This document shows positions 1-12,450 of a stretch of 60,000 bases of DNA, one piece after another. A program made the translations under genes and the position numbers. Source of the stretch: Hydractinia symbiolongicarpus (lineage: Eukaryota > Cnidaria > Hydrozoa > Anthoathecata > Hydractiniidae); contig NC_079876.1 in the NCBI RefSeq assembly GCF_029227915.1, forward strand, positions 24,952,328 through 25,012,327, in the 5' to 3' direction. Under the pieces are notes generated by a model, which was not told the DNA's origin, searched no databases, and saw nothing but the letters and a program-made list of their open reading frames with translations. Within the stretch, counting starts at the first letter, position 1, and each line of letters begins with the position of its first letter.

Positions 1-350
1 ACACATACCACTTATTCTCATCACACATACCATACTAATATAAAAACACCCACTCACTAGCACCACACCCACAAACTTACAATCATCCATACCCTTAAAT
101 ACCTACTCTCACCACACCTTCATTCACCAATACACAGACACCCATTCAGCATCACCACATCCACCCACTCGCTCTCACTCTCACTCTCACCACACCTAAA
201 CCCCACCCGCCGTCCACTTACTCATTAACTCATTCCATCACCCATCCACCCATCACCCTACACCAACTCACCGACACAGCTTCTACCAACTCACAATCAC
301 CCACTCACTTCCATCACTCCCATTAACATCTCACTATACATTCCTCTTAC
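1..350. other. C/A-rich low-complexity DNA, no gene seen
   Basis: The stretch is poor in G and rich in CA, CAC and ACTC words, with no credible coding frame. Because the neighbouring FN3 exon ends at a splice donor (351/350), this is most simply intron sequence of the minus-strand NIDO/FN3 gene. Confidence 0.5.
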
Positions 351-3300
351 AATCCTTATGAGTCGTACAACTCATACCGTCATAGAAAGTGTGCGTATCA
401 TTTTCAGATGGTCCAGAAACATCGTCGATCACTGGAGTTGCTTCTATCTGATGCACGGAGCCGATAGTTCCGTTAAATACATACTGCTTGTCGCAAACTG
501 AAGACGATACAGTTGTTGTAACAGGTTCGCCAAATTCTTCGTATGTATGTTTGATAACAATTTTAGCGCCAACATAATCTTGCAGCAAACTTGCTGGTGT
601 CACCCATTGAAATAATCCTTGAGATTTAACCTGCGTTATTTTGACGTCATAGACAGGTTCTAGACAAAGCGCAAATACTCGGTACAGTTCCTTGAAAATT
701 CATATTTTTTACTTCAAAAAACTTAAGATTAAAAAAAAATTCATTGCATTTTCGTTTTCTCTCGTTTACTATGTACGCAAGATGTAGATGAACAGGAACA
801 AAAAAAAGAGATGAATTCTCCCTAAAGGTGACTTCACAGTCATTCGTCGTAGTCGTTCGAATGAGGATAATACAAAAAATCTATTCGTTGCAAATGAAAG
901 AATGCAGTTCACACTAGTGAGAAAAATAAAATTGCATATAGTAAATAAGACATTTATTTTTAGTTTGGTACCACTAGTTAGTTACTTTACTCCATTTCAG
1001 CTCATTTGAGCACTTTTTTTATTTATTATACTAAATAATATACTGACCCGCCTATCACCCCATTTCAGCTTTGGAGGCTTTGTTAAATCAAACTCAACCC
1101 TTCGAATATTGAATAGGCTTCACACAATGTAGCCGAGAAATGGTTTTGTTTTCTTTAAACTTAAGTTTATGGAGTCAGCCAATTTTAATTTATTGATTTA
1201 AACATTTCCTGAAATTTCAGCATTCTAATTTTGTATATCTTGTATTTTTTCTACTGACATCGAGATGGCAACCATCTTAAGTCAGAAACGCTGGGAACAG
1301 GTTTAATTTTCATAACAACTTACCAAAAATTACAGGAGAAACTCTGGGTAACGTCACGGGTAGTCCTGGTAAGAAAAGAAGTTGGCTTCGTTGAGTATAC
1401 ACTTCAATTTGATAGACACGCTTCTGTTTTAAGTCTTCAATCCGTGCATATTCAGAATTCAGTTGGTAGGTCCTTGATTTCCAGTCACCATAGGAAGTAA
1501 CCACAACGACGTAAAAATAACTATGAGTACGAATCCACATATCTGCTGCAGATGGGTAGTGGCTCCATTTGATTTCAACAAAGTCATAACCCAATCGAGT
1601 GATTTCTAGATCTGATGGTAAATCTGTTTCCCATTTTTCTATGAAAAAGGAAGATGCAATTTTGCTGACGTCACTGTTAAATTTACCTGCCTTTTAGCCG
1701 AAGTTAACGTGTGAAAGAAGAAGATTGTGACTGTAAACTGTTAAATCTGCTTATTAATGTGTTTTATTATTATTATTATTATTATTCCATATATTTAAAA
1801 AATTATTTTTCTTGCTTCAGAGAATCCTAAATCGCGATCTGAAAAATCTATATTGCTCACTTTTTTAGAACAGAAATTCTGATATTTTGCTTCTTTCATT
1901 CGCTCTTGATCGACCGATAAACAGAAATATACATCTCGCATTTTATCGCATTATTTACATATTTTGGCTACCATTTTGATTTACAGATGGTAAAATGGCG
2001 GTAATTATAAAGGTAGTTCAGCTAACACAAGGAAACAAGCTACCAGATGTATAAAAATAAACAAGGAATTACCTCTAGTTTCACAGTCTTGACTTGTTAA
2101 CTCAAACACAAATCTTCCTTGGATACCGATATTTGATTGATCAACTAAGTAATTACTTTTCGAAGGATCATCACCATAAGATTTCGAGAAAGTCATCCAG
2201 GAGCAAAGTTGCTCTGAGGCACCAGTTACAGCATATGATTGGCTTAATTTTTGGTAGTTGAATATACCATAAGTAACACTGCCATTTGAGGCGAGAATCA
2301 CTTGAAAAGTGTGTTTATCGCTGGTTAAATTTTCCGGCACAACATCAATGTAACTCACCACAAAGGCTTGCGTAGCGATAAAATTTTCTGAAGAGTATTT
2401 TGCTATGTCTGCATCAGCGCGCTTGAGTAGTTCGTTGTCGTAACTTTCTCGATAGTAAATTGCCCCACCTTTGAGTGAATTAAAGTTCAAGTGATATGGA
2501 GCTAAAACTGTATGGTGGTACGGAAAGGAAACAGATGAGGTAACGCTTTTGTTAACGGATAGTAATCCATTGGTACTGACCTAAAAAACAATAATCAGGA
2601 TATATGCGCCACTTGACTGGGATATCGCTAGGGCACCAATTTTTAAATTGATATTTGATTTTTTAAGGCTTTCAGATTGACTGATTGTGAAAGCCTAACT
2701 GATGCCTAAAATTTCTATGATACTTATGAATGAAACTAATTCACCAAAATTCGTGTTTTCACATAAATAATAGGTTTTATAAAAAGCTAAGAAGACAAAT
2801 TCGAAAAATGCACCTGCAGGTACACATTTTTCTTTCTAAACAGGTAAAACTAAAAAACGAGACAGTATATTAGCTAAGCAGTCCCCTTACGACTAAATAG
2901 TCATGGTCACACAACACTGGAAGAAACGCTTGTGTTTTAAACTGGCAACTTATAAAATCACTCTCGGCCGTGTAAAGTCAACCTGGGTATTTAATAGCGA
3001 AAAAATTACAACTTACAAAAATATGATTTGATGTATTTGAAAACAGCAGCATGGGTTTCTCAAAAAAGAACATTTCAGCATAATTGTCACCTCTTTGCAT
3101 TTCTTTGTCACCATGTGTCACGCCGTATGGATATAACTCTGAAAATGTAATACAAAAATACGACAAGTATTGAGATCGAGAAGTATAAAATCAATGTGAC
3201 AAAGAAGTACTGACAAACCGACGGACCGAACCATCGACCAACCGACCGATAAACAGATCAAACGAACGAACTTACCGACAGAGGAACAGTTCTTTGTTGT

Positions 3301-4758
3301 CAGCGGAAACACGTGCACACCGGTCTGCTCAATGTTTGATGTGGAAGAAAGTTTTACGCTTATCTCTCGCGATGCGAATTCAGCCCAATCACAGTTTAGC
3401 TCTGAATAACCAACTAATCCGGACAAAATTTCAAGACGATGATATGTCATTATAGCATATGTGTCATAACCGTCTGAAGCTAACACAACCTGAAACGTGT
3501 TTGTTTCGTTTGTTGCGAGCAATGTCGTAACATCGACATACGTTACGACGACACTCTGTGTTGCGGTGAAATTTGTGACATGAGTTCTGGCAACATCACG
3601 ATTAGCTCGCGATAAAATACTCTCTTCTAAACTTTCTCGATAGTAAATCTTCCCACCAAGACTAGTATCGAAATCTTGGTTGTATACCGCAAGTAATGTT
3701 ATTTTTCCAGATAGAGTGATGTTAGCTACGTTGACAGCCGAGTCAATTGACAACACACCTTTAGAACTGACCTGCACATCAACAAAATAGAACTCATATC
3801 TAATAAAAATCTAGTATATGGTGCTCAAAATGATCTAGCTTTTAACTATTATTCCACCTCGAAAACTACTTAATGCTTCACTGATTCTTTAAGGAGGGAC
3901 GGGTGAGGGTGTTTACTAAAAGACGGTTGTCATTCCAAACGTTCCCTATTTTTATCACCACGAAAAAGTGGAATTCCAGTCGTACGGGAGCTATGACTTT
4001 AGGCAAGCCATATATCTTGACGACTAAATTTAAACCTTAAAAGAATTTTAAAATGCATCCAAATTCACATAATTTCGACCACTCAGCCTCATTTATCTAT
4101 CTTGTCGGCATATCATTGTAAAAGAGCCCTGGCAACAACATTGTAGGGATTTAAATATTCTATGTAACGAATATTCTACCAACTTACATGAATTCTATTG
4201 CGCATTTTCGAAAACAAAAGCATAGACTTTGAAAGTGCAAGAACTTCATGTTGATTTGATAGTTCAGCGTCGCCCTCATTTGGACCGTACGGATACAGGC
4301 TAGCTAAAAGGAGAATACACTTTAATAATTTCAAGCCTACCATCTGTCAAGCTTCACAAGGATAGTCTTCATTAATTCGCATCTTTTCAGCTTGACTAAA
4401 TATTTTGGTCCGCTTGTGGCTGTTTATTGAAATATTATTTTGCTTAAAAATGTTTATGTAAACACGATTAACCCGAAAAAAAATTATTACGCATTTGTAA
4501 GAAGCTATTGAAAAATGTGTAAACAGACAATGTGCATGTCAGTTCCCACAAACGCGATATAAAAATCCATGCAAACACGACAAAATTTCATTGCGGTTGG
4601 AAATCTCTGTTCGGGCAAATTTTTTCGCCCCCGATGCGTTCTATCACCACAAGAATCGTAAAAAAAAAAAACTGATAAAAAAACTACTCACGCAAACCGT
4701 TGACTGTTGACAATATCACAGAAAGTTTGACAAAAGCGAAGCAAATAACCAGTAGCAT
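351..4758 (-). CDS. Secreted or surface NIDO-NIDO-FN3-FN3 protein, 7 exons, incomplete at left edge
   Basis: Seen: exons 4692-4758, 4188-4303, 3276-3771, 3017-3138, 2073-2580, 1324-1638 and 351-659, each with AG/GT borders, and phases that fit throughout (1-0-1-0-1-1-1). Exon 1 encodes a signal peptide (MLLVICFAFVKLSVILSTV). Exons 2-3 and 4-5 each encode a nidogen-type NIDO domain: LYPYG....GD at the start, GKIYYRE or GAIYYRE inside, and a late Asn/Asp-Cys. They are a tandem duplication of one two-exon cassette. Exons 6 and 7 are symmetrical phase 1-1 modules; exon 6 is FN3-like (VEIKW, YFYVVVVTS, YQIEVYTQ) and exon 7 FN3-like with less certainty. Exon 7 reads to a TAG at 334, but a GTAAGA donor at 350 in phase 1 argues that more modules lie beyond the window. 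Family knowledge: NIDO domains occur in extracellular matrix and adhesion proteins. The ligand is unknown. Confidence 0.8.
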
Positions 4759-6720
4759 TTTTATGGAGAACACATTCCCTTGCTTCGACTCGAATACTTT
4801 TAATTAAAGAAAAACAGTTAAAAAAAAACAACTAATTTCTGAATATTAAAATTTCATATAACCATAGATTACACAGTGAAGAATTAATTACTTAAGTATT
4901 TCAATATTTTTTTAATTATTTTTATATGTATACTTCTTTATCTATTTAAAAGTAAAAAGAATTTGTATTGAATTATTTTTTTTTATCTATATCGTTAAGG
5001 TTAAATGTTATTTTTAAACTTTTGTCTGTTCTGCATCACCTGTTTCTAATATCCAATTAGAGTTCTTTACAAAAACAAAGTTTTGAAAGCTTACGCAACT
5101 AAAACCCTCTACAGTTTTAAATGAATTTAGGCTGGTTACTATTATTTTTAATTTAATATTTCACTGGTGATTATTTTTCCACTAGGTTTTTTTGGTACAA
5201 TTTATCCACTAGGACCATTAGGATATAGCCTTTCCAGCACACAGCCTATAGCCTCTTCAGTACCTACAGGTCCTAGTGCACTTAAAGTTCCAGTACGAGA
5301 TACGGAAAGCGTGCAAACACAACAGCTGCTCAACTAGACAACTGCCTGAGATGAAAATTCTACGCTCATGTTGAATGCTACGCAAAAAGGGTCGATTCAT
5401 ACTTTTATAGGCTCTGGCGTGACTCAATCAGTAATTAAACCCACGATCTTCCCGCAGCGGAAGGAGAATGCTCCACTGCAAGGCCACCAGTTGGTAGCAT
5501 TGTTCGTACTTTAAAGACTTATTGGTGTAATGGTAGTTTTATATTAACATACTTTGGCCTGAAATTTGAAATCATCGACCAATTGAAAAAGAAACACTAC
5601 AACATATATCACTTGTCAAATTTTAAGTAAAGGAAGACTCTTTGTTTTAAAGCCTCCATAAATATACCTTGAGGGAATTAATTTTCGCAAATATCGCGAG
5701 TTTTTGATAATTTCGCGTAGATTAGTTTCTGTGAAAATTATTGGGAGACTTGCTATTTGCGAAATGCGGTAAAATTAATACCAACAAAATTTAATTTTTT
5801 TTCCTTATTTAAAAACGATTTACAATAATTTCTTTCTTCTGATTTATTTATTTATTAATTTTGCAAGCGGGCAATACGGGTTTTTAGGCATTCTAATTGG
5901 CTAAACGCTCTTGACGACGGGTCGATATGGAGCGGTATTGCTCGTCGTCAAAGTAAATGGTAGCCTAAAATGTAAATAAACAAAAACAAGTTTCAAGAAG
6001 CATTAGAAATGATTTTATATCTAACTCCTACAATACATCTATCGATAAAAACATTTTCATAGGATAGAAACAACAACAATGTCAAGTTTAACAGTTAAAA
6101 TAACCAGATTCAGCAATATTCTGCCTGGATGCTTCTTCACCATGGCTAGTTAACTAGCTACATTTTCATAAGAAAACAATGATCTAATATCGAGTTTTAT
6201 CAAAAACATTAGCATTTTGGTTACTCAGTGAATGTAAAACACATTGAAGCCCATGTTATTCTGTTAGCCCAAGCTAGCTAGTTAAAAAATTTACTTCAAC
6301 ATTCGCTGTAACTATATTTTAGTTGAACAGGTCAGTATTCTCACCGCAAGATATTTATTTGCGACCCAGCGTAATTTTTTTCCACCTTAACTATTCCGGA
6401 TTCCTGGTGGTATGTTGAGTCTTCTGTGTACCTTGGAGGAAGAAAAACAGCGCATCCAAACTTCTACCAAGCTACTCCATTTTTACACAAAGAATCTCTG
6501 ATATTTATTGACTCGTGTCTACAAAATTTCTGTTCTTTGTTTCTGTTTTTGCGAGAGAGCCATTTTTTCGGGTTTTTTTCGTGCATTAGATCCTGGAGGT
6601 GTTAAATTAAATTAACTTTACTAGTGTGATAAGTTAATTTCAGAAACTGTTAAAACTTCTAAGCTCTGTCGTTATCTATTTAAATCATGCAGAATAAGAG
6701 AGGACATAATTTGTTATGGA
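4759..6720. other. Intergenic, no gene seen apart from a SINE-like fragment
   Basis: AT-rich sequence with many stops in all frames. A TTTATT at about 6728-6733 gives AATAAA on the minus strand, about 150 bases past the stop of the Arg-rich gene, and is the likely polyadenylation signal for that gene. Nothing else coding was recognised. Confidence 0.5.
5385..5505 (-). repeat. tRNA-derived SINE-like fragment
   Basis: Read on the minus strand, the segment has a box A-like TGGCCTTGCAGTGG, then a box B-like GGGTTTAATTAC about 35 bases on, then a GAGTCACGCC tail. That is the layout of a tRNA-derived SINE head. The acceptor and anticodon arms do not fold as a functional tRNA, so this is not called as a tRNA gene. 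Family membership cannot be confirmed by eye. Confidence 0.4.
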
Positions 6721-6879
6721 ATGCTTTTATTTAAACAAATCGAAAAATGATGAAAAAGTAATAGATGGAAGTTGATAATATTTACAATAAAAAACCTAAG
6801 ACATTCCACACCCTTGTGCACACTGAAAGCTCTGGTGGCGCATAAAACACTCTTTCAACCATACCACGAGTCAGGAACT

Positions 6880-7608
6880 TTAAGGAGCGAATGGTCGAGG
6901 GTTAGGTTTTCCCTTATTAGAAGCCCAGAGACTCAAAAGAAAATGAAATCTTCTACGCACAATGCGAGAAGACCTTCTTCGGCGTCGGGAGGATCTTCGT
7001 CGTCGTCTGGAAGATCTTCGGCGTCGTAGGAAAGATCTTCGGCGCCGTATGAAAGATCTTCGGCGTCCTAGGGAAGATATGCGGCGAAATGCCGGCGGAT
7101 TTGTGGATGCTGAGTTACTGGGTGTTGGCGAGGATTGCAATGTTGCTGAGGTCGGTGTGGGTGCATCTTCCTGAGTATCATCGTCATCTGTATCTACCAT
7201 GCCATTTTCATCTCCGTCACTAACTTCATCGCCTAGTTCATCGCCATCGTCACTATTGTCAAAATCGTTATTATTGGTTTCATTTTCATCTTCATCCATC
7301 ATATCTTCCGGTACTTCATCCAAATCTTCAACTTCTTCATTGCTGTCTGGTCCTGCATGAAAGATAATCCACAATGTGAATGGGAAACAGAAAAAAAGTT
7401 GCAAACATTTTTTAATCTGGATTCTGACTTATCGTAAATTGTGAACATAAACAGGAGCAAACTTAGGATGGTGAAACATACGGAGTTGATTATCAAAAAG
7501 CTACTCTTCGACTTAACAATTAAAGGCAAATGTTTCAACATTACTGCACGGTAACTTACTTGCGACTGCAAGAGCTAGGCCAAGAACCAATAACAACAAG
7601 AGCTTCAT
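6880..7608 (-). CDS. Secreted precursor: signal peptide, acidic pro-region, Arg/Ser heptad repeats
   Basis: Seen: two exons, 7560-7608 and 6880-7352, phase 1 junction, 173 aa. Exon 1 is a signal peptide (MKLLLLLVLGLALAVA). Exon 2 begins with about 75 strongly acidic residues (runs of Asp/Glu), passes through a Thr/Ser/Pro linker, then becomes extremely basic: five or so heptads of type RRRRSSR or RRRRSFL, followed by IVRRRFHF and a mixed tail. The heptads are also a 21-bp DNA repeat (about 6971-7081). A pyrimidine-rich stretch ending in TTTAG sits directly before the ATG, so the first coding exon is probably preceded by a spliced or trans-spliced leader. Charge segregation with a secreted acidic pro-part and a cationic C-part resembles Hydra arminin precursors (established for that family); no sequence homology is claimed. 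Alternatives: a secreted DNA- or heparin-binding protein, or a mineral/matrix protein. Confidence 0.72.
6971..7081 (-). repeat. 21-bp tandem repeat encoding the Arg/Ser heptads
   Basis: About five diverged copies of a 21-base unit of form GATCTTCGGCGTCGTAGGAA on the plus strand, in frame with the minus-strand CDS. Copy number is likely to vary between alleles, which would alter the length of the basic C-terminal region. Confidence 0.75.
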
Positions 7609-10237
7609 CTAAACAAAACAAAAACAGTTGTTTATTTGCAACAGCAATGATTCTTGCCTGGTTTAGCCTTGGACAGATATCCGCATATTTTTCTATTCTC
7701 AATTTGATTCCTAAACTTGCCATATATATATATTTACCATGTATCGTAAAATAAAATAAAAAATTGTTAAAAAAAAAAGTTTTTTGTTTTTCTTTGGTAA
7801 AATTTATACTTACCGCTTTCTGCCTCTCCTTTTCGCAGTCAATCCTTCAACTACTAAAAACAATTTCAAATGTTATGCCATATATTACTTCATACAAATT
7901 AATAATTGCTCCAACCCACTCAATGCCCGAACGTAGTATAGTACGCACACAAGTAAATTACGTTGAGACGCATCCCAATTATAAATAACTCATTGCTAAT
8001 TGGCATCAAGCAATAAAATAATTACGCAAAATGAAGGGTTAATGATACGAGAGACTCACGATAATTTGCGATTCCTTTGTATCGTTTTAACTATTGTACG
8101 AGTCATGTGATGACGAGAAAGTTTTTAAAGTATCTATGGTAACGAATCAAAAATAAAATAAAAAACTCTAAAATTTCTTAAATCACAATTTTTCACCTCA
8201 TCTGTAAAAAATGATTTCGCAAAAACTTGTGAAAATTGTGACAAATATACTAAGTAAGTTTATAAGAATGAAGTCTCCCTCTTATAGCACTATTTCAGCT
8301 TAAAATGTAAAAGTACTGTTATTTTTAAACATCTTTTACTGACATATTTTTAATTTGGTAAAAATTTAATCGGAAACAATATTGGTTGAAATCCACATAC
8401 GAGTACACACGGTTAAAAAATGAGCCTTTTTGTTAGCTTTACCTCGTGCCTTTAACCAGTCGGCGAGTATTTTTTTTTTGCAGAATAAGTTCCTGCGTAA
8501 TTTCAAAAATTAATTGTGAAAAAACATATCCATACGCCTTTTCTCAGCCGCATATTCGCACAACTCCTGTTTAAATAAAACCACAACCTGTCGTTATTCC
8601 GTTAAGTTAAAACAATCACTCAGCAATTTCATTTTGCGGAATAACTTTTTGCTAAATTTTAAAATTGTTAGTTTAAATAGAAATACATTTTACAGCCCAT
8701 CTTTTATCGATTATTGAAAACTTGGGTGAATTGTAAGGAGAATATCTCTCACCGGGTTAATCATTAAAGCACAGACTTCCCCGTGTTTATAATACAGTAA
8801 AAGTTCATAGACTTCAATTAATTAAAATCTAATTTAAACAACCTGCCGTCGACGATTGTGAAAATAGCCGTACGTCAATGACGTGCAAACATAACTTTGT
8901 TGAGTCTTTGAATTTAGTTTTCCTGAATTAAGGGATTAAACATGAACGTATGCTAAGCATGACGAGGACAATATGTATTTGTATTACAACACCTAATTTC
9001 ACTTAGTAAGGAATAAGGATGGATAATTTGCCATTGTTACGAAAAATACGATAGGTTTTAGTTTTTGAAGGCTTTAATTAATTTTAGGGCAACTTCACGA
9101 TGCATTTGGTATAATGCTAGGCTTCAATTGTCTGTATTAATGTGAAATCAAGTTAATTTTTTTTATATGATATAGCCTTGTGCAAAATAATAGTTAAACA
9201 ATTCCATTGGTTATTTTAGGTGAATGTCCCTATCATGCACATTAGATTTTACATTTTATATTTGATATTATATATCATTATTATTATTATTTTTATTATG
9301 ATATTTGATATCTATGATTATCCATCGATAACTATATTCTCATTCTGCTTGTTTTTCCTCACTGTTTTCCTAAGTCTATCTTAACTCAGTTGTGCATTTT
9401 GTTTCTAATTTCAGTTTACTTCCCTCTCTTTCCACTCTATTTGTTCACCACACAAAAAAAAATAATTAAAAAAGATAAAAAAATAAATAAAACTAAAACC
9501 GTCGTATTCGTTCTAAATCCGGATTCCCCACAGAGTAATTAATTTAATTACCCTGTTAAACAAAAATGCACGAAATATTGGTGCTGGAATTATGTACGAT
9601 ATCAAAAATCGAAAATCAAAGGACCTGCGAACTTGTGAATTTTTTCACCGGCTAAAGACTAGTCTCATCCGTATTTTGTTTGTCTGTTCAAAATGGTAGC
9701 ACATATTTTTGTGATACTTTGCAATTTTTTAGAAACCTGGGTTGTGTAATCAAAAATCGCCGTTACAACAGCACCCCATAATTATAGTAGTAACCCCCGT
9801 CTAAGCAGACTTCATTACTTCATGACGGGCAAGGGTTTAAGAAACAGCGATGCGACAAATGCACAGTGGCGATTTTTTAGGAAATTTTTCACGAGCTGAC
9901 TACTAGCTTTCATAATAATAGTCTTAGCCCAACGCTCCAACGGGCACCTTCATGAAAGATGTTACATTTTATTTCCATCCTGTTATAATCTGCATCGTGT
10001 ATTTCTTGAATCAGATTTGCACAAACGTGTATTCTATATTACTTTCTACAGAACTCAAGATCTCAAGCCTTTTATATTCAATACCTTAGCAAAAATCGCG
10101 ACAAGAGTCATGAAAAACCAAGTCCTTATTAAGCTACAGATTGTTTGGTTTTGTTAATTCCGTTTCAATGTTTTTATAAGTTGCACAACGGGATGTTCAA
10201 ACAACACTGCAAAACAGAAAATATGCGGTCGCCAACA
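7609..10237. other. Intergenic, no gene seen
   Basis: AT-rich sequence with homopolymers and short (TTA)n/(TAT)n tracts around 9260-9300. Short open frames here have no signal, domain or splice support. Confidence 0.5.
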
Positions 10238-12450
10238 TCAATAATTAAATGGATAATCTTCAATGTGAACGCCAGTACCAGTGTTATGTCTAAATTTACC
10301 CCATATCTGCAGGCTACCCTTAAAATCTATTCGTACATCTTGAACATCTTTAACATCGGAATCTTTTAATGCTCTGCTCCAAACATAAAAATGAACGAGC
10401 TGTCCTTGAAACCCATTACTGTTTGTTGTTGCAGTAGAAGTAACATTTCCTCTTTCAAAACAAGAGCTTCCAAGGTAAACATCACCAGCTGTAGGATCTG
10501 GAAAAGTGACCACCAAATTAACAGTGTCCTCAAGTAACCCGTTTTTATATACCTTTAATGCTGTTTTGCTCAGAACTATTGCAAAGTGCGACCAATGCGG
10601 TTCGGTAATGGGTACATCCTAAAGGCAGAATACTTTATAATACTTAGAAAGTCTTAATTTTTACTAAAGATTTTAAAAACAAACCAAACCAAATAAAAAA
10701 AATCAGAAACAAACCAAGCAAGCAACAAACAAACAGACAGATAAAAATCAAATAAACAAACAAAAAAACAAGAAAAACAAACATAGCCTACCGTCTGAAT
10801 GTCACTCAGAAATGAGCATTGGATCCGCAGCATACCCCCCTCATTATACTGAACACTTATTTCATTGTAAGTCTGATTTACAAATGACATGGTAACGATG
10901 TTCGTCTGATTTGTTGTATTCAAAGCTCCTTTTATCCAGAAAGCAATTGTCAAAGCTTTTATGGGAAACATACGCTTCCATGGGCGACTAATGCTCGCAG
11001 TTTTGAAAACGAAGTGCAGCGAGAAGTCTGCCCCTAAAAAGAAAGTTACAGAATTTATTTGTCTTGAGCATAACTATTCTTATTTTCCTTATATTACTTC
11101 TCTAAAAAACATCATGTGTTGGTATACTGGCTCAAGAGGAAGGGTGCTAATTTGACGGCAGCAATGTTTAAAATCGACGATGTCCTCAATTGTGGTGTTT
11201 AAGATCCAGTGCTAATTAGAAGAAACGCGATGTAAACAGTTATAACAAGAAGCTAAAGTGTTTTAGCAATTTCCGCAATGAAAGCATTGAAAGTTGAGGA
11301 GACATTTTTAAAAATATATATTTCAAAGAATTTTGGTATTTTGAATTGAAGCTTTGGTATTTTTAAGGATTTCAGGGACCAAGCATTAAATTCAAAATGA
11401 TTGAAATAATTTCTTGCTTACTACAAACATATGCACTCCTTAATTCTGAACAAAAAGTTTTAAAAACAATTCTATCAGTTAATCACAAACAATTCTATGA
11501 AAAAAATAATTGACGCGAAGTAAAAAGACGGCTATAATAATAGCTCTCTTATGTCTGTCTCTACGCAAAATGGTACCACAGTAGCGATAAACACGAAATG
11601 CGTATATAAAGAAAGGGCAAAATGGTTAATGTATCCACGGGCCACCGACTAGTCTATGTTATAATTCTCGCCGTCTGCCTGTGATTTAAAGAGGGCAGCT
11701 GCATTCCCGCGTATATTCCACGGGTTTACGACTAGTTAGTTATTTAACGCTGACAGAAAAATGTTACACAATATCAATGGAAGCTCTTACTAGATGTACA
11801 CAGGTTTCCAACATATCCTCGCTTGCAACACCGAAAATTGTTCTTAAAACATGATTCACGGACGGCACAGCATTCCGGCTAAACGAAACAAACTGGAGAA
11901 TTATTTAGTTGCGTGTCTTATCAGCGCTAGGTTTAGCAAATACATTGGACTTTAAGCTGCAGTGTCTTAGGAAACTTTTCGCTTTTCAGGCCAAGACAGC
12001 AATATAACATCGTCAATGCCTGGAAATGTCAAGTTTTCTTATGTGCTTTACCCTAAATTGTACTTTTTTGGAGATTTTTGTGACCCTGAAATCTAAGTAT
12101 ATTCAAGCAAATATAGTATATTCATCCTAGAGCGATCCTGATGTACTTACATCGTCCAACAAAGACATTTTAGTTCCTGCTGTGGAAACTCCATTGAAAC
12201 CAGACCGCAAAAGGTAACACAGTCCACGCGATTTAGACATAAGATCTGGAGATAAACCAACATCAAGGCAGTCTGGTGTGTTTTTGCACTGCATATAACA
12301 AGACGTAACAGTTGAAGAGGATAATGTTTGCAAGATTACTTCAGTTGGTACGAGTCTTTCGATGATGTCTCTGAAGTCATATTCAAATTTATCTGCAGCG
12401 ATAACATGCAAGATTTTCAAAACAAATCCAAGTATCTTGATGGTTTCCAT
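10238..12450 (-). CDS. Secreted PAN/apple - Cys-rich EGF-like - LamG/pentraxin-like protein, 4 exons
   Basis: Seen: exons 12151-12450, 11791-11878, 10792-11033 and 10238-10618, all GT-AG and phase compatible (0, 1, 0), giving 336 aa. Exon 1 has a signal peptide (METIKILGFVLKILHVIAA) and a PAN/apple-like Cys pattern (SCYMQCKNTPDC, CYLL). Exon 2 is an 88-bp small exon encoding six cysteines with the EGF ending CKRGYVGNLC; without it exons 1 and 3 do not fit in phase. Exons 3 and 4 make one LamG/pentraxin-like beta-sandwich (ADFSLHFVFK, LTIAFWIKG, HWSHFAIVL, LKVYKNGLLEDT, FQGQLVHFYVWSRALKDSDV). It ends in TGA at 10238. Family knowledge: PAN and LamG modules bind glycans or proteins outside cells. 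The partner is unknown. It could act as a soluble lectin-like or matrix component. Confidence 0.8.

Noticed and set aside
334-350. TAG at 334 as the end of the NIDO/FN3 gene
   Set aside because: A phase-1 GTAAGA donor at 350 matches the other symmetrical FN3 exons, so the stop is more likely intronic.
5385-5505. Functional tRNA gene
   Set aside because: Box-like words exist but the arms do not pair; a SINE head is more likely.
6962-7174. Plus-strand Arg/Glu-rich ORF opposite the heptad repeats
   Set aside because: It is the antisense shadow of the 21-bp repeat; the minus-strand gene has a signal peptide and splice sites.
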